Positions 46,592 through 54,581 of a stretch of DNA of 64,000 bases are shown in pieces. The position numbers and the translations under genes were made by a program. Positions within the stretch are counted from its first letter, which is position 1; each line of letters begins with the position of its first letter. The stretch is from Quatrionicoccus australiensis (GTDB taxonomy: Bacteria; Pseudomonadota; Gammaproteobacteria; Burkholderiales; Rhodocyclaceae): positions 310,001 to 374,000 of the forward strand of contig NZ_JAHBAH010000001.1 in assembly GCF_020510425.1 (NCBI RefSeq), read 5' to 3'. Under the pieces are notes generated by a model. The model saw only the letters and a list, made by a program, of their open reading frames with translations. It did no database searches and was not told the origin of the DNA.

Positions 46592-46992
46592 TTGCTAAGC
46601 ACAATCTCAAGAGTCGGATTGATAACCTCGATTGGCTTACCATCCTTGCCGGTTAGCTCTGTCTTATCGACATATAGTCCAGACGCTTTTCCTCTAGCCA
46701 TTTCAGCCTGAACAGCAGGGCCAAACTTTTCAGATGCCTCGGCAAGATCACGCAATCGCTTTAAGTCGTTCAAATGCTGCTCTAGGGTTATCTGTGCCTT
46801 AACCACAACAGGTTCGCGCAACTCGGCAATCCTTAGCGCGATGTTAGCGTCAGCGAGCAATTTGCTTGCATTCACATTAATTGATGATTCCTTCATGTTC
46901 TCGGCGTTATAAGCGCGACGATAAGCCTCAGATGCATTTCCTGTTTCAATGTAAGCAAGGCAGAAGTTTTCCTGTTTTTGGGTTAGGCTCAT
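46588..46992 (-). CDS. terS: Terminase small subunit
   Basis: 134 residues. MSLTQKQENFCLAYIETGNASEAYRRAY is the DNA-binding helix-turn-helix of the Terminase_2 small-subunit family. The ATG at 46992 with AGGTGA is preferred to an upstream frame start at 47046. The C-terminal EVINPTLEIVLSK likely contacts TerL. Confidence 0.9.
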   Translation of the reverse strand: MSLTQKQENFCLAYIETGNASEAYRRAYNAENMKESSINVNASKLLADANIALRIAELREPVVVKAQITLEQHLNDLKRLRDLAEASEKFGPAVQAEMARGKASGLYVDKTELTGKDGKPIEVINPTLEIVLSK

Positions 46993-46996
46993 TTTG

Positions 46997-47203
46997 TCAC
47001 CTATCCAAAGAAAATGTCTGATTTGGAATAAATGGCTCATCTCCATCTAGCCAAACAAACCTTGATCTATGCTTTTCCTGTGTTTCTTGAGCATCCTTTG
47101 CAAGCTCATTGCTTTTTATAGATGCTTGCATTCCAATGCATGCAGAAAATAATTCATTTCCTGGAATATGTTTTTTCTCAAAGCCGAGTATTGATTTCTT
47201 CAT
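46997..47203 (-). CDS. Hypothetical phage protein
   Basis: 68 residues, Lys/Glu-rich, not recognised. It overlaps the previous gene by ATGA and ends 4 bases before terS. Aromatic residues cluster at the end (FVWLDGDEPF). Confidence 0.6.
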   Translation of the reverse strand: MKKSILGFEKKHIPGNELFSACIGMQASIKSNELAKDAQETQEKHRSRFVWLDGDEPFIPNQTFSLDR

Positions 47204-47472
47204 TTTGTAACCTTCCCATAAAATCCCAATATCAATCCATTCAGCCTAGATTCAACGCCTTCATCGTGAGGAATAACTTTCATAGCTCGGCCTGAATGAC
47301 CTTTGTAGAATCGCTGAATGTGAATCTCTCCTTTTGTTGCTGCTCTGCGCAATACTGCTCTAACCGTGTTTGGCTTTGCTCCGGTTGATTGAACAATATC
47401 AGCGACGGTCGAATTAAACTTTACGCTCTGCATGACTTTGAGTCCTACCGTTTGCTTTCTTCCTCGCTTCAT
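47200..47472 (-). CDS. Small basic HTH-like phage protein
   Basis: 90 residues. The segment STVADIVQSTGAKPNTVRAVLRRAATKGEI reads as a winged-helix DNA-binding unit with a Lys/Arg-rich flank. GGAGGCGACAA precedes ATG at 47472; the longer frame to 47670 overlaps two other genes and is rejected. Just upstream of terminase it could be a late regulator or packaging accessory; inference only. Confidence 0.65.
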   Translation of the reverse strand: MKRGRKQTVGLKVMQSVKFNSTVADIVQSTGAKPNTVRAVLRRAATKGEIHIQRFYKGHSGRAMKVIPHDEGVESRLNGLILGFYGKVTK

Positions 47473-47612
47473 TTGTCGCCTCCATAGACTTGACTCCATG
47501 TGCGCAAAAAGTCGCCAATGAACTCCAGCGAGATAATCAGCGGAGAGATTGCGAGTCGCGTTGCTTGAGCGATGCGGCGTGGAATTTGCATGCTGGTTGC
47601 GGGAGTAATCAT
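47469..47612 (-). CDS. Small phage protein, 47 residues
   Basis: Reads MITPATSMQIPRRIAQATRL to a YGGDK end, with an amphipathic or membrane-associating stretch (LAISPLIISLEFIGDFL). AGGAGGCCGC gives a strong ribosome site, and ATGA overlaps join it to both neighbours, supporting translation. Confidence 0.6.
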   Translation of the reverse strand: MITPATSMQIPRRIAQATRLAISPLIISLEFIGDFLRTWSQVYGGDK

Positions 47613-47947
47613 GCGGCCTCCTGTTGCTGGCGGAGGCGAAGCTCAAGCTCTGCCAGTGCATTCCATGCACGGTGTGCTACGTGGCGCAGACCAGAATCAG
47701 CGTCGAATTCCTCATGGCGCTCCTTGAGTAGATGCCGCCACATTGCATCCCGGTATCGAACATCGCCATTCGGCACAGACTGCCATCCGCCCCGCGTGTA
47801 TTTGTTGGCCCCAAACGTGCCAACCTCGGCAACCGCCATCAGGGCAAGTGCGAAGTCATCAAGGATGCCAGCGTAGATTTTCCCGGCGTCTAGCTTTGCG
47901 CCTGGTTGGTTGGCGCTGCGGCCAGTGGGATCGGATTCTGTGGTCAC
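47609..47947 (-). CDS. dATP/dGTP diphosphohydrolase-like protein (DUF5664)
   Basis: 112 residues. KLDAGKIYAGILDDFALALMAVAEVG, YRDAMWRHLLKE and SGLRHVAHRAWNALAELEL correspond to the phage dATP/dGTP diphosphohydrolase N-terminal family. Some members lower host nucleotide pools; others assist base-modified DNA synthesis. Here no modification gene is present, so its role is open. Confidence 0.75.
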   Translation of the reverse strand: MTTESDPTGRSANQPGAKLDAGKIYAGILDDFALALMAVAEVGTFGANKYTRGGWQSVPNGDVRYRDAMWRHLLKERHEEFDADSGLRHVAHRAWNALAELELRLRQQQEAA

Positions 47948-48528
47948 TTGCGTAGCTCCTTGAGTTTGGCGATATAGGTTGCCTTGATGGCTTTCAGTTC
48001 TTCGATGGTGTATTTGCGTGGTGTCTGATCTGCCTCGATAGACTCAAGACTTTCAATCCCAATTCGCGCAATCAGGCCGACACGGTAATCTGCGGCGTTT
48101 CCTGATAGGTATCGGTTGCATTTTTTGCACTGCCCGTGAGCGTTATGATCATGGAACCTAAGATGGGGTGCGCTACCAACGCTTCTGTAATGACCGCAGT
48201 CAAACGCGCCGCCAACATAGCCTCCATTGAGCGAAGATCCGCAACTAATACAGGGTCGATTGCTGTCGCGCTCACGGACATATTTATTGAATGCAATTTG
48301 GGCCTCATTGGTCCAGTCTCTTGCGGTTTTGAGTTTGTCAAGCTTGATCTTTACCGTCTTGCGATCCTCGGCAGCAGCAATGCGCTCAGCCTTGGCGCGT
48401 TGATTAAGCTTCTGCTCCATAATCTTGTTTGCATGCTTGAACAGGCACTCAACGGAGTTGCAGACGCGACCTGGCTGCATAGTGCGTGCCGGCTTGTAAA
48501 TGTTTGAGCAGTAGCGACAACGCGGCAT
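47944..48528 (-). CDS. ninG: Recombination protein NinG (Rap)
   Basis: 194 residues. Two Cys clusters at the start (CRYCSNIYKPA, CNSVEC), CISCGSSLNG near 92, FDCGHYRS near 109 and CKKCNRYLSGN near 133 match lambda NinG/Rap, a Holliday-junction nuclease. It starts at ATG 48528 in a TGATG overlap with the preceding gene; AGGAAAAAG precedes. Confidence 0.9.
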   Translation of the reverse strand: MPRCRYCSNIYKPARTMQPGRVCNSVECLFKHANKIMEQKLNQRAKAERIAAAEDRKTVKIKLDKLKTARDWTNEAQIAFNKYVRERDSNRPCISCGSSLNGGYVGGAFDCGHYRSVGSAPHLRFHDHNAHGQCKKCNRYLSGNAADYRVGLIARIGIESLESIEADQTPRKYTIEELKAIKATYIAKLKELRK

Positions 48529-48683
48529 CACTTTTTCCTGTTAAATTCGGCGTCTATTTCAGAAAACGCGTCGAGCGCCCTATCTTTCAGCTCAACAATG
48601 CCTTCATATGCGCCATAGACAATCCATAGCGGTATTGCTGACACAGCAACAAGGAAAATGATTGTTTTAGCAATCGCTTTCAT
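48528..48683 (-). CDS. Small single-helix membrane protein
   Basis: 51 residues: MKAIAKTIIFLVAVSAIPLW gives a membrane helix, followed by a charged tail (VELKDRALDAFSEIDAEFNRK). ATG overlaps both neighbouring genes. Possibly a superinfection or host-membrane protein; not recognised. Confidence 0.6.
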   Translation of the reverse strand: MKAIAKTIIFLVAVSAIPLWIVYGAYEGIVELKDRALDAFSEIDAEFNRKK

Positions 48684-48931
48684 ACTTCACCTATCCCAGT
48701 AAGCAATTTCTTCTGCACAGAGCCGGCCATGTAGTAAGCCAACAGTCCGGGCTGCGGTGACTTGCCCATCAGACCAAGCGACATTTCGCTATTCCCGGTG
48801 TCGATTACCCACATAAGATTGAATGCTTCGCCATGATCTCCGCGCTCAATCTGTTCGGCGAGTTCGCGCAGGGCTGACGGGATGTCGATCATTGAAGAGT
48901 TGAGCGGGAAGTCGAGTAGTTGCGCGGTCAT
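48680..48931 (-). CDS. Hypothetical phage protein
   Basis: 83 residues from ATG 48931. It resembles many small phage early proteins with an N-terminal PSALRELAEQIERGDHG helix and a C-terminal LLAYYMAGSVQKKLL helix. No function recognised. It overlaps neighbours by ATGA. Confidence 0.65.
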   Translation of the reverse strand: MTAQLLDFPLNSSMIDIPSALRELAEQIERGDHGEAFNLMWVIDTGNSEMSLGLMGKSPQPGLLAYYMAGSVQKKLLTGIGEV

Positions 48932-49119
48932 AATTCGACGTTCTCCGCAGCTTGATTCACCTTCTTGCGCCAATCATCAAGAGCAGCCTGACCAGCGCCA
49001 ACCGGGCTAGTGCATTCCTTGTGGATCGGGCACTTTCCGCAACCGTTGGTCTTTGGCCGGAAGTCGTTGTAGTGCTCATGGCAGATCAAGAGCGCTTTGT
49101 CTGTTAGGCCGAAGCTCAT
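48928..49119 (-). CDS. Cys-rich small phage protein
   Basis: 63 residues. C13, then CGKCPIHKEC at about 27-36, form a likely zinc or Fe-S site. Not recognised; small Cys-rich proteins are common next to NinB. It overlaps both neighbours by ATGA. Confidence 0.6.
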   Translation of the reverse strand: MSFGLTDKALLICHEHYNDFRPKTNGCGKCPIHKECTSPVGAGQAALDDWRKKVNQAAENVEL

Positions 49120-49577
49120 GCTGCTATCCTTTGCGGTGCTTCATGGAACATCACGCCCATCTGTGCGCCGTCAGCCTCCACTTGTTGCAGGTAGAGTGCG
49201 AATCCGCGCTTGAGAAGCTGCGTTGTCGAGCCAATCAGGACGCGATTGCCGGCAGGATCAAAATCCCACTTGCGATAGCCTTCCTTTGCCAGCAGATGAA
49301 TCTCCGGATCGTTATCTTCCGGAAGGTATTGGCGCTTGAAATGTTCATGCCATACCTCGGCAGAGAATTGCCTGCCATTGACCCATGCTTGTTCTGCAAT
49401 ATCCTTGAGCGGTCCAACCCACATGCGAGCATTGGCATCCATGCCGCGAACCTTCTGCTCCTTCCGGAAGACGCATTCAAGCTCTTGTCCGACCGGAAGG
49501 TTTTCAGCGATCTGCTTCAAGCGATCAACTTGCGGCTTTCCTACCAGCTTGATAACGATTGGTTTGAAGTCGGTCAT
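49116..49577 (-). CDS. ninB: Recombination protein NinB (Orf)
   Basis: 153 residues. RTSSEQNARMW-like NinB core appears here as GMDANARMWVGPLKDIAEQ near 45-63, with VWHEHFKRQYLPE following; this is the Orf/NinB fold that aids RecF-type recombination in lambda. With NinG and Erf it completes a phage recombination kit. Confidence 0.88.
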   Translation of the reverse strand: MTDFKPIVIKLVGKPQVDRLKQIAENLPVGQELECVFRKEQKVRGMDANARMWVGPLKDIAEQAWVNGRQFSAEVWHEHFKRQYLPEDNDPEIHLLAKEGYRKWDFDPAGNRVLIGSTTQLLKRGFALYLQQVEADGAQMGVMFHEAPQRIAA

Positions 49578-49753
49578 GATTCGGCCTCCATTCCATCGGC
49601 CCAGGTGAGCACCACGCCAGACGCGCCGGCAAGCTCTGCGGCATGTTGCGATGCCTCTCCTTCAAAGCCGCCGAAGTAGTCAAGCTTCACGGCGACATCA
49701 AGCATTCGCTCTGATAAGTCGCGCATTTCTGCAATCAATTCTTGCTTCGTCAC
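49574..49753 (-). CDS. Hypothetical phage protein, GTG start
   Basis: 59 residues. GTGA overlap with the upstream 40-residue gene and a GGTGGGTGAAGAA ribosome site favour GTG at 49753 over a TTG at 49774. The sequence MTKQELIAEMRDLSERMLDV is helical. Not recognised. Confidence 0.6.
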   Translation of the reverse strand: MTKQELIAEMRDLSERMLDVAVKLDYFGGFEGEASQHAAELAGASGVVLTWADGMEAES

Positions 49754-49872
49754 TTCTTCACCCACCGCACGCAAGTTTCGCTAGGTTGTTGATACGTGCG
49801 ATCCCATAAGATGCACGCTATTAGGGGATAGGCATTTGTAGGGAGTGAGTTGGCGCAGGTTGAGCAGGTCAT
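49750..49872 (-). CDS. Cys-rich mini-protein, 40 residues
   Basis: Starts MTCSTCANSLPTNAYPLIAC and ends ETCVRWVKK. C3, C6, C20 and C34 are spaced like a small zinc knuckle. It is ATGA-coupled to the preceding gene and GTGA-coupled to the next, which argues that it is translated. Confidence 0.6.
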   Translation of the reverse strand: MTCSTCANSLPTNAYPLIACILWDRTYQQPSETCVRWVKK

Positions 49873-50186
49873 TTAATGCTCCTGAACTCAATATTTATTC
49901 CAGCCTGTTGTGCTGCTTTTATTCCGTACTCCATGCCAGAAGTTATTCCCAGGTCTGTATATACAACGCTTGCATCAGCGACCGACTTCCAAGCCAACCC
50001 AGCATTTATTCCATGCATTCTTTCATCTGGCTTCTCATCGTCCAGAACTCCAGGCTGCGTATAAAGCAAGTGCGATGCAATTGGAGCCTCTCCACGCATC
50101 AAACTATCTCGAAGGCACAGGCGCGCATATTCAATGTTTGATTGAACATCTCCTGCATACGGGCTTTCCAAAATAACAAGCCTCAT
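49869..50186 (-). CDS. DUF7768/deoxyribosyltransferase-like phage protein
   Basis: 105 residues. VILESPYAGDVQSNIEYARLC and DERMHGINAGLAWKSVAD with VVYTDLGITSGMEYGI match the small phage family related to nucleoside 2-deoxyribosyltransferases. It may act in nucleotide metabolism. It overlaps neighbours by ATGA. Confidence 0.75.
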   Translation of the reverse strand: MRLVILESPYAGDVQSNIEYARLCLRDSLMRGEAPIASHLLYTQPGVLDDEKPDERMHGINAGLAWKSVADASVVYTDLGITSGMEYGIKAAQQAGINIEFRSIK

Positions 50187-51874
50187 TTCTGCACCGCCTT
50201 ATCCGCAACCAGGATCACAACCGAAACAGATGTACCGGCGAACTCATTGGCGAACACCTTTGACCACTCGCAGGACATTCCAGGCAATACGTCTTTGCCT
50301 TTGGCAGATGCAGGAAGGATTGCAACAAGTCGCCCGCCATTGGAAAGCATGCTTGCTGCGTGCTCGATATGAGCCTGCCAACGTCCTTCGCTGTACGGAG
50401 GATTCATCACGATGCGCTGATACGGCTTTGTCTGCGGGGCGATTTTCAGGAAGTCGCCATGCACAACGCTATGGCCCTTCGCCTCAAGTACCTTGCAATG
50501 CAGGGCGCTAATCTCGATGCAGGTTGTTTCATCTTTCGGCATTAAGTCGGCAAGGCCACCAATGCCAGCGCTTGGCTCCAGCCAATTCATTCCGGGCGCA
50601 GCGCCTTCCATCGCCAACTCAATCGCCGCCTCGGCAACATTTGCGGGAGTCGGATAGAACTGGTGCGCCTTTTGGTCAGGCAAGCAACCAGAACAGATGA
50701 TTTCTGCAATAACTTCGCGCGGGTTGTAATCGAACTCAAAGTAGAAGCCGCCTCTGTCGTTCTGCTTTTTCACCCCGCCGATATATGCAATAACCTTTTC
50801 TGCCTCGTCGCTAACCCTGTGATCCGCTTGCATAGCATTGGGAATATCAACGCGGCGGTATTTGTTTCGCCAAGCATCAGGACCAGTGTTTTCGACAAGG
50901 TTTTGAGCCTGCTTAAGCCCTTCTAGCTGCTCGATAACTGCAAACGGAAGCGGTCTGCCCATCATTACGAAATCCTTTGGCTGCTTCTTCGGCTTGGCGC
51001 GGAACTCGGCAGGGATAGCCATCGGGTGCATGTGAGCAAGAATGCTATTCAAGCGCCACGCCATATCGGGATGCACTTCAAGGTGAGCGGTTCCGCACTT
51101 GTACGCACGCAGACGAATTGCGCCGCCGTCAAGAGTTACCCATTGGCCGCGCATCTCACGGCGAGCACGGTCAACTACGCTCGAAGTGCTATTCCAGCGC
51201 GGCTCATCGCGCCCCATGAACTTGGCAATCACGCAGCGCAGATCATTGATGTAGCCAACTCGATCATAGTCTAGCGTGCTGTAGTAAGTGATCAGCCTTG
51301 CGATGATCATTCTCTTGCCAAATGCAGCCGGCGAATTGGTTACATGCTCACCGGACAAGGCGCGGAAGATTCCATCAACACGCTCGGCCAGGAACATTGC
51401 ACGGCTAGTCAACAGCCCTTGCAACGTGGCGCGAACGGTTTCTTCCTCGAAATCTGGAAGTGGCGGCGTTTCCCATTCCTTGGCGTCCCGATGCTTCTTG
51501 ACGCCTTTCGGGTTACGGATTTGTGCATTCCACTGGTTGCGGCGATCCTGAGGCATCGCGTCATAAACATCAGTCAGCGCAAGAGCCTTTGACCAGTAAG
51601 CGGAGTTCATCGAAGCAACAGCGCCATCCTCTTGGAACAACTGCGAAGCCGATGTGCTCATGGAAATGCGGCCACGGTCTTCGGTTGCATTGCCTTCGAG
51701 GAAATATCCAAGAACGGCCTTGCACACTTCGCCATCAGAGAATTCAGCAACTTCCTTGATGCGCTTGCGGGCCTGCTTGTATTGACCAACCAGCGTATCA
51801 ACCATATCGCTGGATGCAGGCGCGAAGAACGAGCCGCAGACCTCATCAACAGAAAGAATCTCAATCGCGCCCAT
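50183..51874 (-). CDS. DUF4942 protein fused to an N6-adenine DNA methyltransferase
   Basis: 563 residues. The first 230 residues match the DUF4942 plan (KRMIIARLITYYSTLDYDRV). The C-terminal 170 form a Rossmann methyltransferase with the SAM-binding segment WLEPSAGIGGLADLM near 427 and NPPY near 491. Probably methylates adenine in phage DNA, protecting against restriction. The start is ATG 51874 in a TGATG overlap. Confidence 0.85.
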   Translation of the reverse strand: MGAIEILSVDEVCGSFFAPASSDMVDTLVGQYKQARKRIKEVAEFSDGEVCKAVLGYFLEGNATEDRGRISMSTSASQLFQEDGAVASMNSAYWSKALALTDVYDAMPQDRRNQWNAQIRNPKGVKKHRDAKEWETPPLPDFEEETVRATLQGLLTSRAMFLAERVDGIFRALSGEHVTNSPAAFGKRMIIARLITYYSTLDYDRVGYINDLRCVIAKFMGRDEPRWNSTSSVVDRARREMRGQWVTLDGGAIRLRAYKCGTAHLEVHPDMAWRLNSILAHMHPMAIPAEFRAKPKKQPKDFVMMGRPLPFAVIEQLEGLKQAQNLVENTGPDAWRNKYRRVDIPNAMQADHRVSDEAEKVIAYIGGVKKQNDRGGFYFEFDYNPREVIAEIICSGCLPDQKAHQFYPTPANVAEAAIELAMEGAAPGMNWLEPSAGIGGLADLMPKDETTCIEISALHCKVLEAKGHSVVHGDFLKIAPQTKPYQRIVMNPPYSEGRWQAHIEHAASMLSNGGRLVAILPASAKGKDVLPGMSCEWSKVFANEFAGTSVSVVILVADKAVQK

Positions 51875-52059
51875 CACTTCATCTCCTTCTTATCCGCATC
51901 TACCTTGGCGCGAATCTCTGCGTATGCGCCCTGCTCTGCTTCGTCGCGTGATTGGTTTCCGTCAAACTGGCGAATGGCTGCGCTCTCTTGGAATAGCTCA
52001 CGATCCTTTGCGCGCCATCCTGCGATTAGCTCGTCTATGTGCTTGCTGATGTGGTTCAT
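51874..52059 (-). CDS. Hypothetical phage protein
   Basis: 61 residues, highly charged, helical (AIRQFDGNQSRDEAEQGAYA). Not recognised. It overlaps both neighbours by 1-4 bases. Confidence 0.6.
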   Translation of the reverse strand: MNHISKHIDELIAGWRAKDRELFQESAAIRQFDGNQSRDEAEQGAYAEIRAKVDADKKEMK

Positions 52060-52361
52060 GCGGCCACCTTCAAATTAAGCTTGCGGACGTTGCGCAGGTT
52101 GTTTGCAGCGGCAGCGAAGAACGATGACCAGACCTTGATGCGATCCTCGTAGTTATCAATCGCAGCAGGAACAGTTACACCAGCCGCAGTGATTGCCTTG
52201 TAGCCTTCGCGGAGTTGATCAGAACCCGGCTTAAAGTCATTGCGAAGCATCTCTTTGAACTCGGACATGTCTTCTTTGGTGAATTCTCCGCACTCAAGAG
52301 CATTAGCTGCCCACAGGTCGAAATCTTCTTTGAATTGCTTGGTAACGGTTACGGTTGCCAT
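52056..52361 (-). CDS. Hypothetical phage protein
   Basis: 101 residues, mainly helical, no motif recognised. It follows the helicase gene by one base and may be a replication accessory by position. Confidence 0.6.
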   Translation of the reverse strand: MATVTVTKQFKEDFDLWAANALECGEFTKEDMSEFKEMLRNDFKPGSDQLREGYKAITAAGVTVPAAIDNYEDRIKVWSSFFAAAANNLRNVRKLNLKVAA

Positions 52362-52362
52362 G

Positions 52363-53304
52363 TCAAAACTCCACTACTTCAACGGATGCGCCGGCAGGCT
52401 CATAGCAGCGGGCGTGATCGTTGATTGATTCAAGGTATTGGCCGGATTTCGGATCGAACCAAAATTGCAGCGATCCATTCCATCCGGAGCCGTTGCGCTG
52501 CGACTCGCAAATCAACAGAGCATCAGGTTCGTTGTATTTCGATTGGTCGCCAGTGCTCATAGCCTTGTGCTTCGGCTTGTTGCGCCACACAGAGAAAACG
52601 TTTTCGGCCATGTCTCCGATTTCGCTAGTTCCCTTTACGTCGTGCAGTCCGGCAGGCTGATCGTCAGACGATCCCTTGCGGGCGTGCGCAACAAGGTGAA
52701 TGTGCGGGCCGGATTGGTGGGCGACGTTCTGCAACTTATCCACGAAATGTTTTTGCTTCGTGTAGTCGTCAGCGCCTACGCCAATGCCGCACTTCATCAA
52801 GCTATCAATGACAATGTGGTTGATTTCCAGCGTTGCGGCGGCATACCGGCACAGCGCAACCACGTTTTCAGACTGCAATGCGCCCTGATGGTCGAACAGC
52901 CAAAGACGAGACTTTGCGTACTCAAACCACGAATCAACGAAGCCAACCGGAGGGCTGCTAGATCCAGATTCTTGACGGCACTTGCGGGCCAGAACCTCTT
53001 CCGGCTTGAACTCGGGAGAGACAATCAAGACGCGCTGATTCTTGCGCATGCAGCCAAGCATGATCTGCGACAAGAATTGACTTTTTCCGTGGCCTTTGTA
53101 GCCAGTCCAGATTGAAAGTTCACCGGGTCGAAGCTCGATGATGTCGCTTGTCTTTGCCCAAGGAAGCGGAGTGCCAACGGCTTGGTTTTTGTGCGTCAGG
53201 ATGTCGAGCGTGCGCTTCTTGAAGCGATCAGCAGAGCGAACGCGATTGACGTTTTCCGGCTCAGTGAATTGCGACAGGTCGATGTTAGGGTCGATAAGGT
53301 TCAT
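52363..53304 (-). CDS. DnaB-type replicative helicase (RecA-like core)
   Basis: 313 residues. Walker A GYKGHGKSQF near 67-76, Walker B HIVIDSL near 163-169, and LVAHARKG near 203-210 make up a RecA/DnaB C-terminal core without an N-terminal primase. It should unwind the phage origin after loading by the O-like protein, taking the place of lambda P. AGGGG before ATG 53304, in ATGA overlap with its upstream gene, fixes the start. Confidence 0.88.
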   Translation of the reverse strand: MNLIDPNIDLSQFTEPENVNRVRSADRFKKRTLDILTHKNQAVGTPLPWAKTSDIIELRPGELSIWTGYKGHGKSQFLSQIMLGCMRKNQRVLIVSPEFKPEEVLARKCRQESGSSSPPVGFVDSWFEYAKSRLWLFDHQGALQSENVVALCRYAAATLEINHIVIDSLMKCGIGVGADDYTKQKHFVDKLQNVAHQSGPHIHLVAHARKGSSDDQPAGLHDVKGTSEIGDMAENVFSVWRNKPKHKAMSTGDQSKYNEPDALLICESQRNGSGWNGSLQFWFDPKSGQYLESINDHARCYEPAGASVEVVEF

Positions 53305-53621
53305 TTCCAACCCCTATGCGGCGCCCATGACAGCAGCTTGTCGGTAGCACACACGACCAGATGCTTAGGCCGGCAGGCGGCAATTGCTTTTGTCAGTTCG
53401 CGTGTCTTGTCGTCAAGGCGGTCGGTAACAATTGATACGTCAAAGCCTTCCAGCAGAGAAAACTTCTCAGCGTGGATTTCCTCGTCCTCGTCAAGCGTCA
53501 GATTGCAGAAGCTCAGAGCATGCGGGCGATAAACGTTCGGATGAGTTCCACCGAAAAATATGCGGACCGGGAGGTCGACGCCGCGTTTGTAGAGCGCTGA
53601 GAAGAAATCGCCGCCAGTCAT
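53301..53621 (-). CDS. Hypothetical replication-region protein
   Basis: 106 residues, beta/alpha with FFGGTHPNVYRPHALSF and EGFDVSIVTDRLDDKT. Not recognised. Placed between the O-like protein and helicase and coupled by ATGA to both, it may assist helicase loading; inference. Confidence 0.55.
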   Translation of the reverse strand: MTGGDFFSALYKRGVDLPVRIFFGGTHPNVYRPHALSFCNLTLDEDEEIHAEKFSLLEGFDVSIVTDRLDDKTRELTKAIAACRPKHLVVCATDKLLSWAPHRGWK

Positions 53622-54469
53622 AGCGCACCTCGCATGAATTCTGGAAGTGAAGGCTGTCCAGATTCAGAAGCAGCAGGAGCCTTTCCGGCGCGTCCAAATT
53701 CGACGGCCTTATCGCACCATGTCCTCCAGCAAGCCTGCCAGTCTTTGAACGTTCCACCTTTTGCAAGATGCCAGTTGCGGAAAGACTCAAGTTCAACCGC
53801 AAGGATTACGCGCTTCTCTTCGGCATACGCGACACCGTTTTCGTTTGGATAGAAGTCGGCAGGGATAGGAGTTGATTTCTTCCGAGTCGGCTTGTCCGAA
53901 TCTTGGTTTACTTCTTCTCTTCTCTTCTCTTCTCTGCGGTTACGCGTTACTTCACTCGTTACGTCACTTGTTTTAACAACGTTTTGCACGGCGGATTCTG
54001 ACTTCTTGCGATCCCTGTATTCCTTCTGTCTTTGCGCGGCTGTCTTGGCTTCTGCGCTGCGCTCATGGCCTGAGGTGTTGTATTCGCTGAAGTTTGGAAT
54101 ACGCAGACCACGCAACTCTTCGTCGTATTCTGCCCACTCAACAGACTCTAGTGCACGACCAAATCCAGGCACTCCGACTATTTCGTCAACGTCAGAAATG
54201 CGCAGAGATTTGATGAAATCATCTTTAGCGTGTTCGTTTGCGTAACCCCAAAAACGTAACAGCGCAGTAACGACAACGTAACGCGTTACGCGTAACGCTT
54301 GCATAACCCCATCGTCAAAGTCTTGCTTTGTTCCTCCAATCGATGGAATAAAGCCATGCATACCAGACCAGTCCTGATATTCGCCTGAGTAACTTATTTG
54401 CTCAGATAGGGCGATTACTTTTGGGTTCGTGACTAAATTCACGCGCATCTTTATCCAGTCACCGGCCAT
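53618..54469 (-). CDS. O-like phage replication initiation protein
   Basis: 283 residues. An N-terminal domain begins MAGDWIKMRVNLVTNPKV, has ALLRFWGYANEHAKDD near 90 and a winged-helix-like body; the linker is Glu/Arg-rich (RNRREEKRREEVNQ) and the C-terminus is DnaT/O-like (FRNWHLAKGGTFKDWQACWR). This is the common plan of phage replication initiators. Several GTTAC/GTAAC motifs within the gene form a candidate origin (53939-54296). Confidence 0.75.
   Translation of the reverse strand: MAGDWIKMRVNLVTNPKVIALSEQISYSGEYQDWSGMHGFIPSIGGTKQDFDDGVMQALRVTRYVVVTALLRFWGYANEHAKDDFIKSLRISDVDEIVGVPGFGRALESVEWAEYDEELRGLRIPNFSEYNTSGHERSAEAKTAAQRQKEYRDRKKSESAVQNVVKTSDVTSEVTRNRREEKRREEVNQDSDKPTRKKSTPIPADFYPNENGVAYAEEKRVILAVELESFRNWHLAKGGTFKDWQACWRTWCDKAVEFGRAGKAPAASESGQPSLPEFMRGAL
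53939..54296. other. Candidate phage replication origin with GTTAC/GTAAC iterons
   Basis: Two clusters inside the O-like gene. Cluster 1 (54242-54296) has five GTAAC at 54242, 54256, 54267, 54278 and 54292 and one GTTAC at 54285. Cluster 2 (53939-53962) has GTTAC at 53939, 53946 and 53958, beside a pyrimidine tract (CTTCTC repeats, 53911-53936). Lambda keeps its iterons inside gene O too. Function is inferred. Confidence 0.5.
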
Positions 54470-54471
54470 GA

Positions 54472-54500
54472 TTGACCTCGACTAATTTTTGTTGCATAAT
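54472..54500 (+). promoter_or_regulatory. Promoter for the oop-like RNA
   Basis: TTGACC (54472-54477) and CATAAT (54495-54500) are both one base from consensus, with a 17-nt spacer. It points away from the lytic arm, just outside the start of the O-like gene. Confidence 0.65.
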
Positions 54501-54506
54501 TTGCTC

Positions 54507-54559
54507 CAGGTAGTTACTGCCCACGGACCCTGCAAGGTCGCCAACGTGGGCATTTTTTT
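54507..54559 (+). ncRNA. Oop-like short antisense RNA
   Basis: About 53 bases from the predicted start of the promoter at 54472 to the T-run of a nested hairpin at 54519-54559 (GCCCACG/CGTGGGC outside, GACC/GGTC inside, then seven T). It is antisense to the leader of the O-like gene, the location and direction of lambda oop RNA. No expression evidence. Confidence 0.55.
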
Positions 54560-54581
54560 GTCCTTGGCTAGACAGATTCAT

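Noticed and set aside
47473..47670. N-terminal extension of the 47200-47472 gene
   Set aside because: Would overlap the coupled 47-residue gene and part of the DUF5664 gene; the inner ATG has a strong ribosome site.
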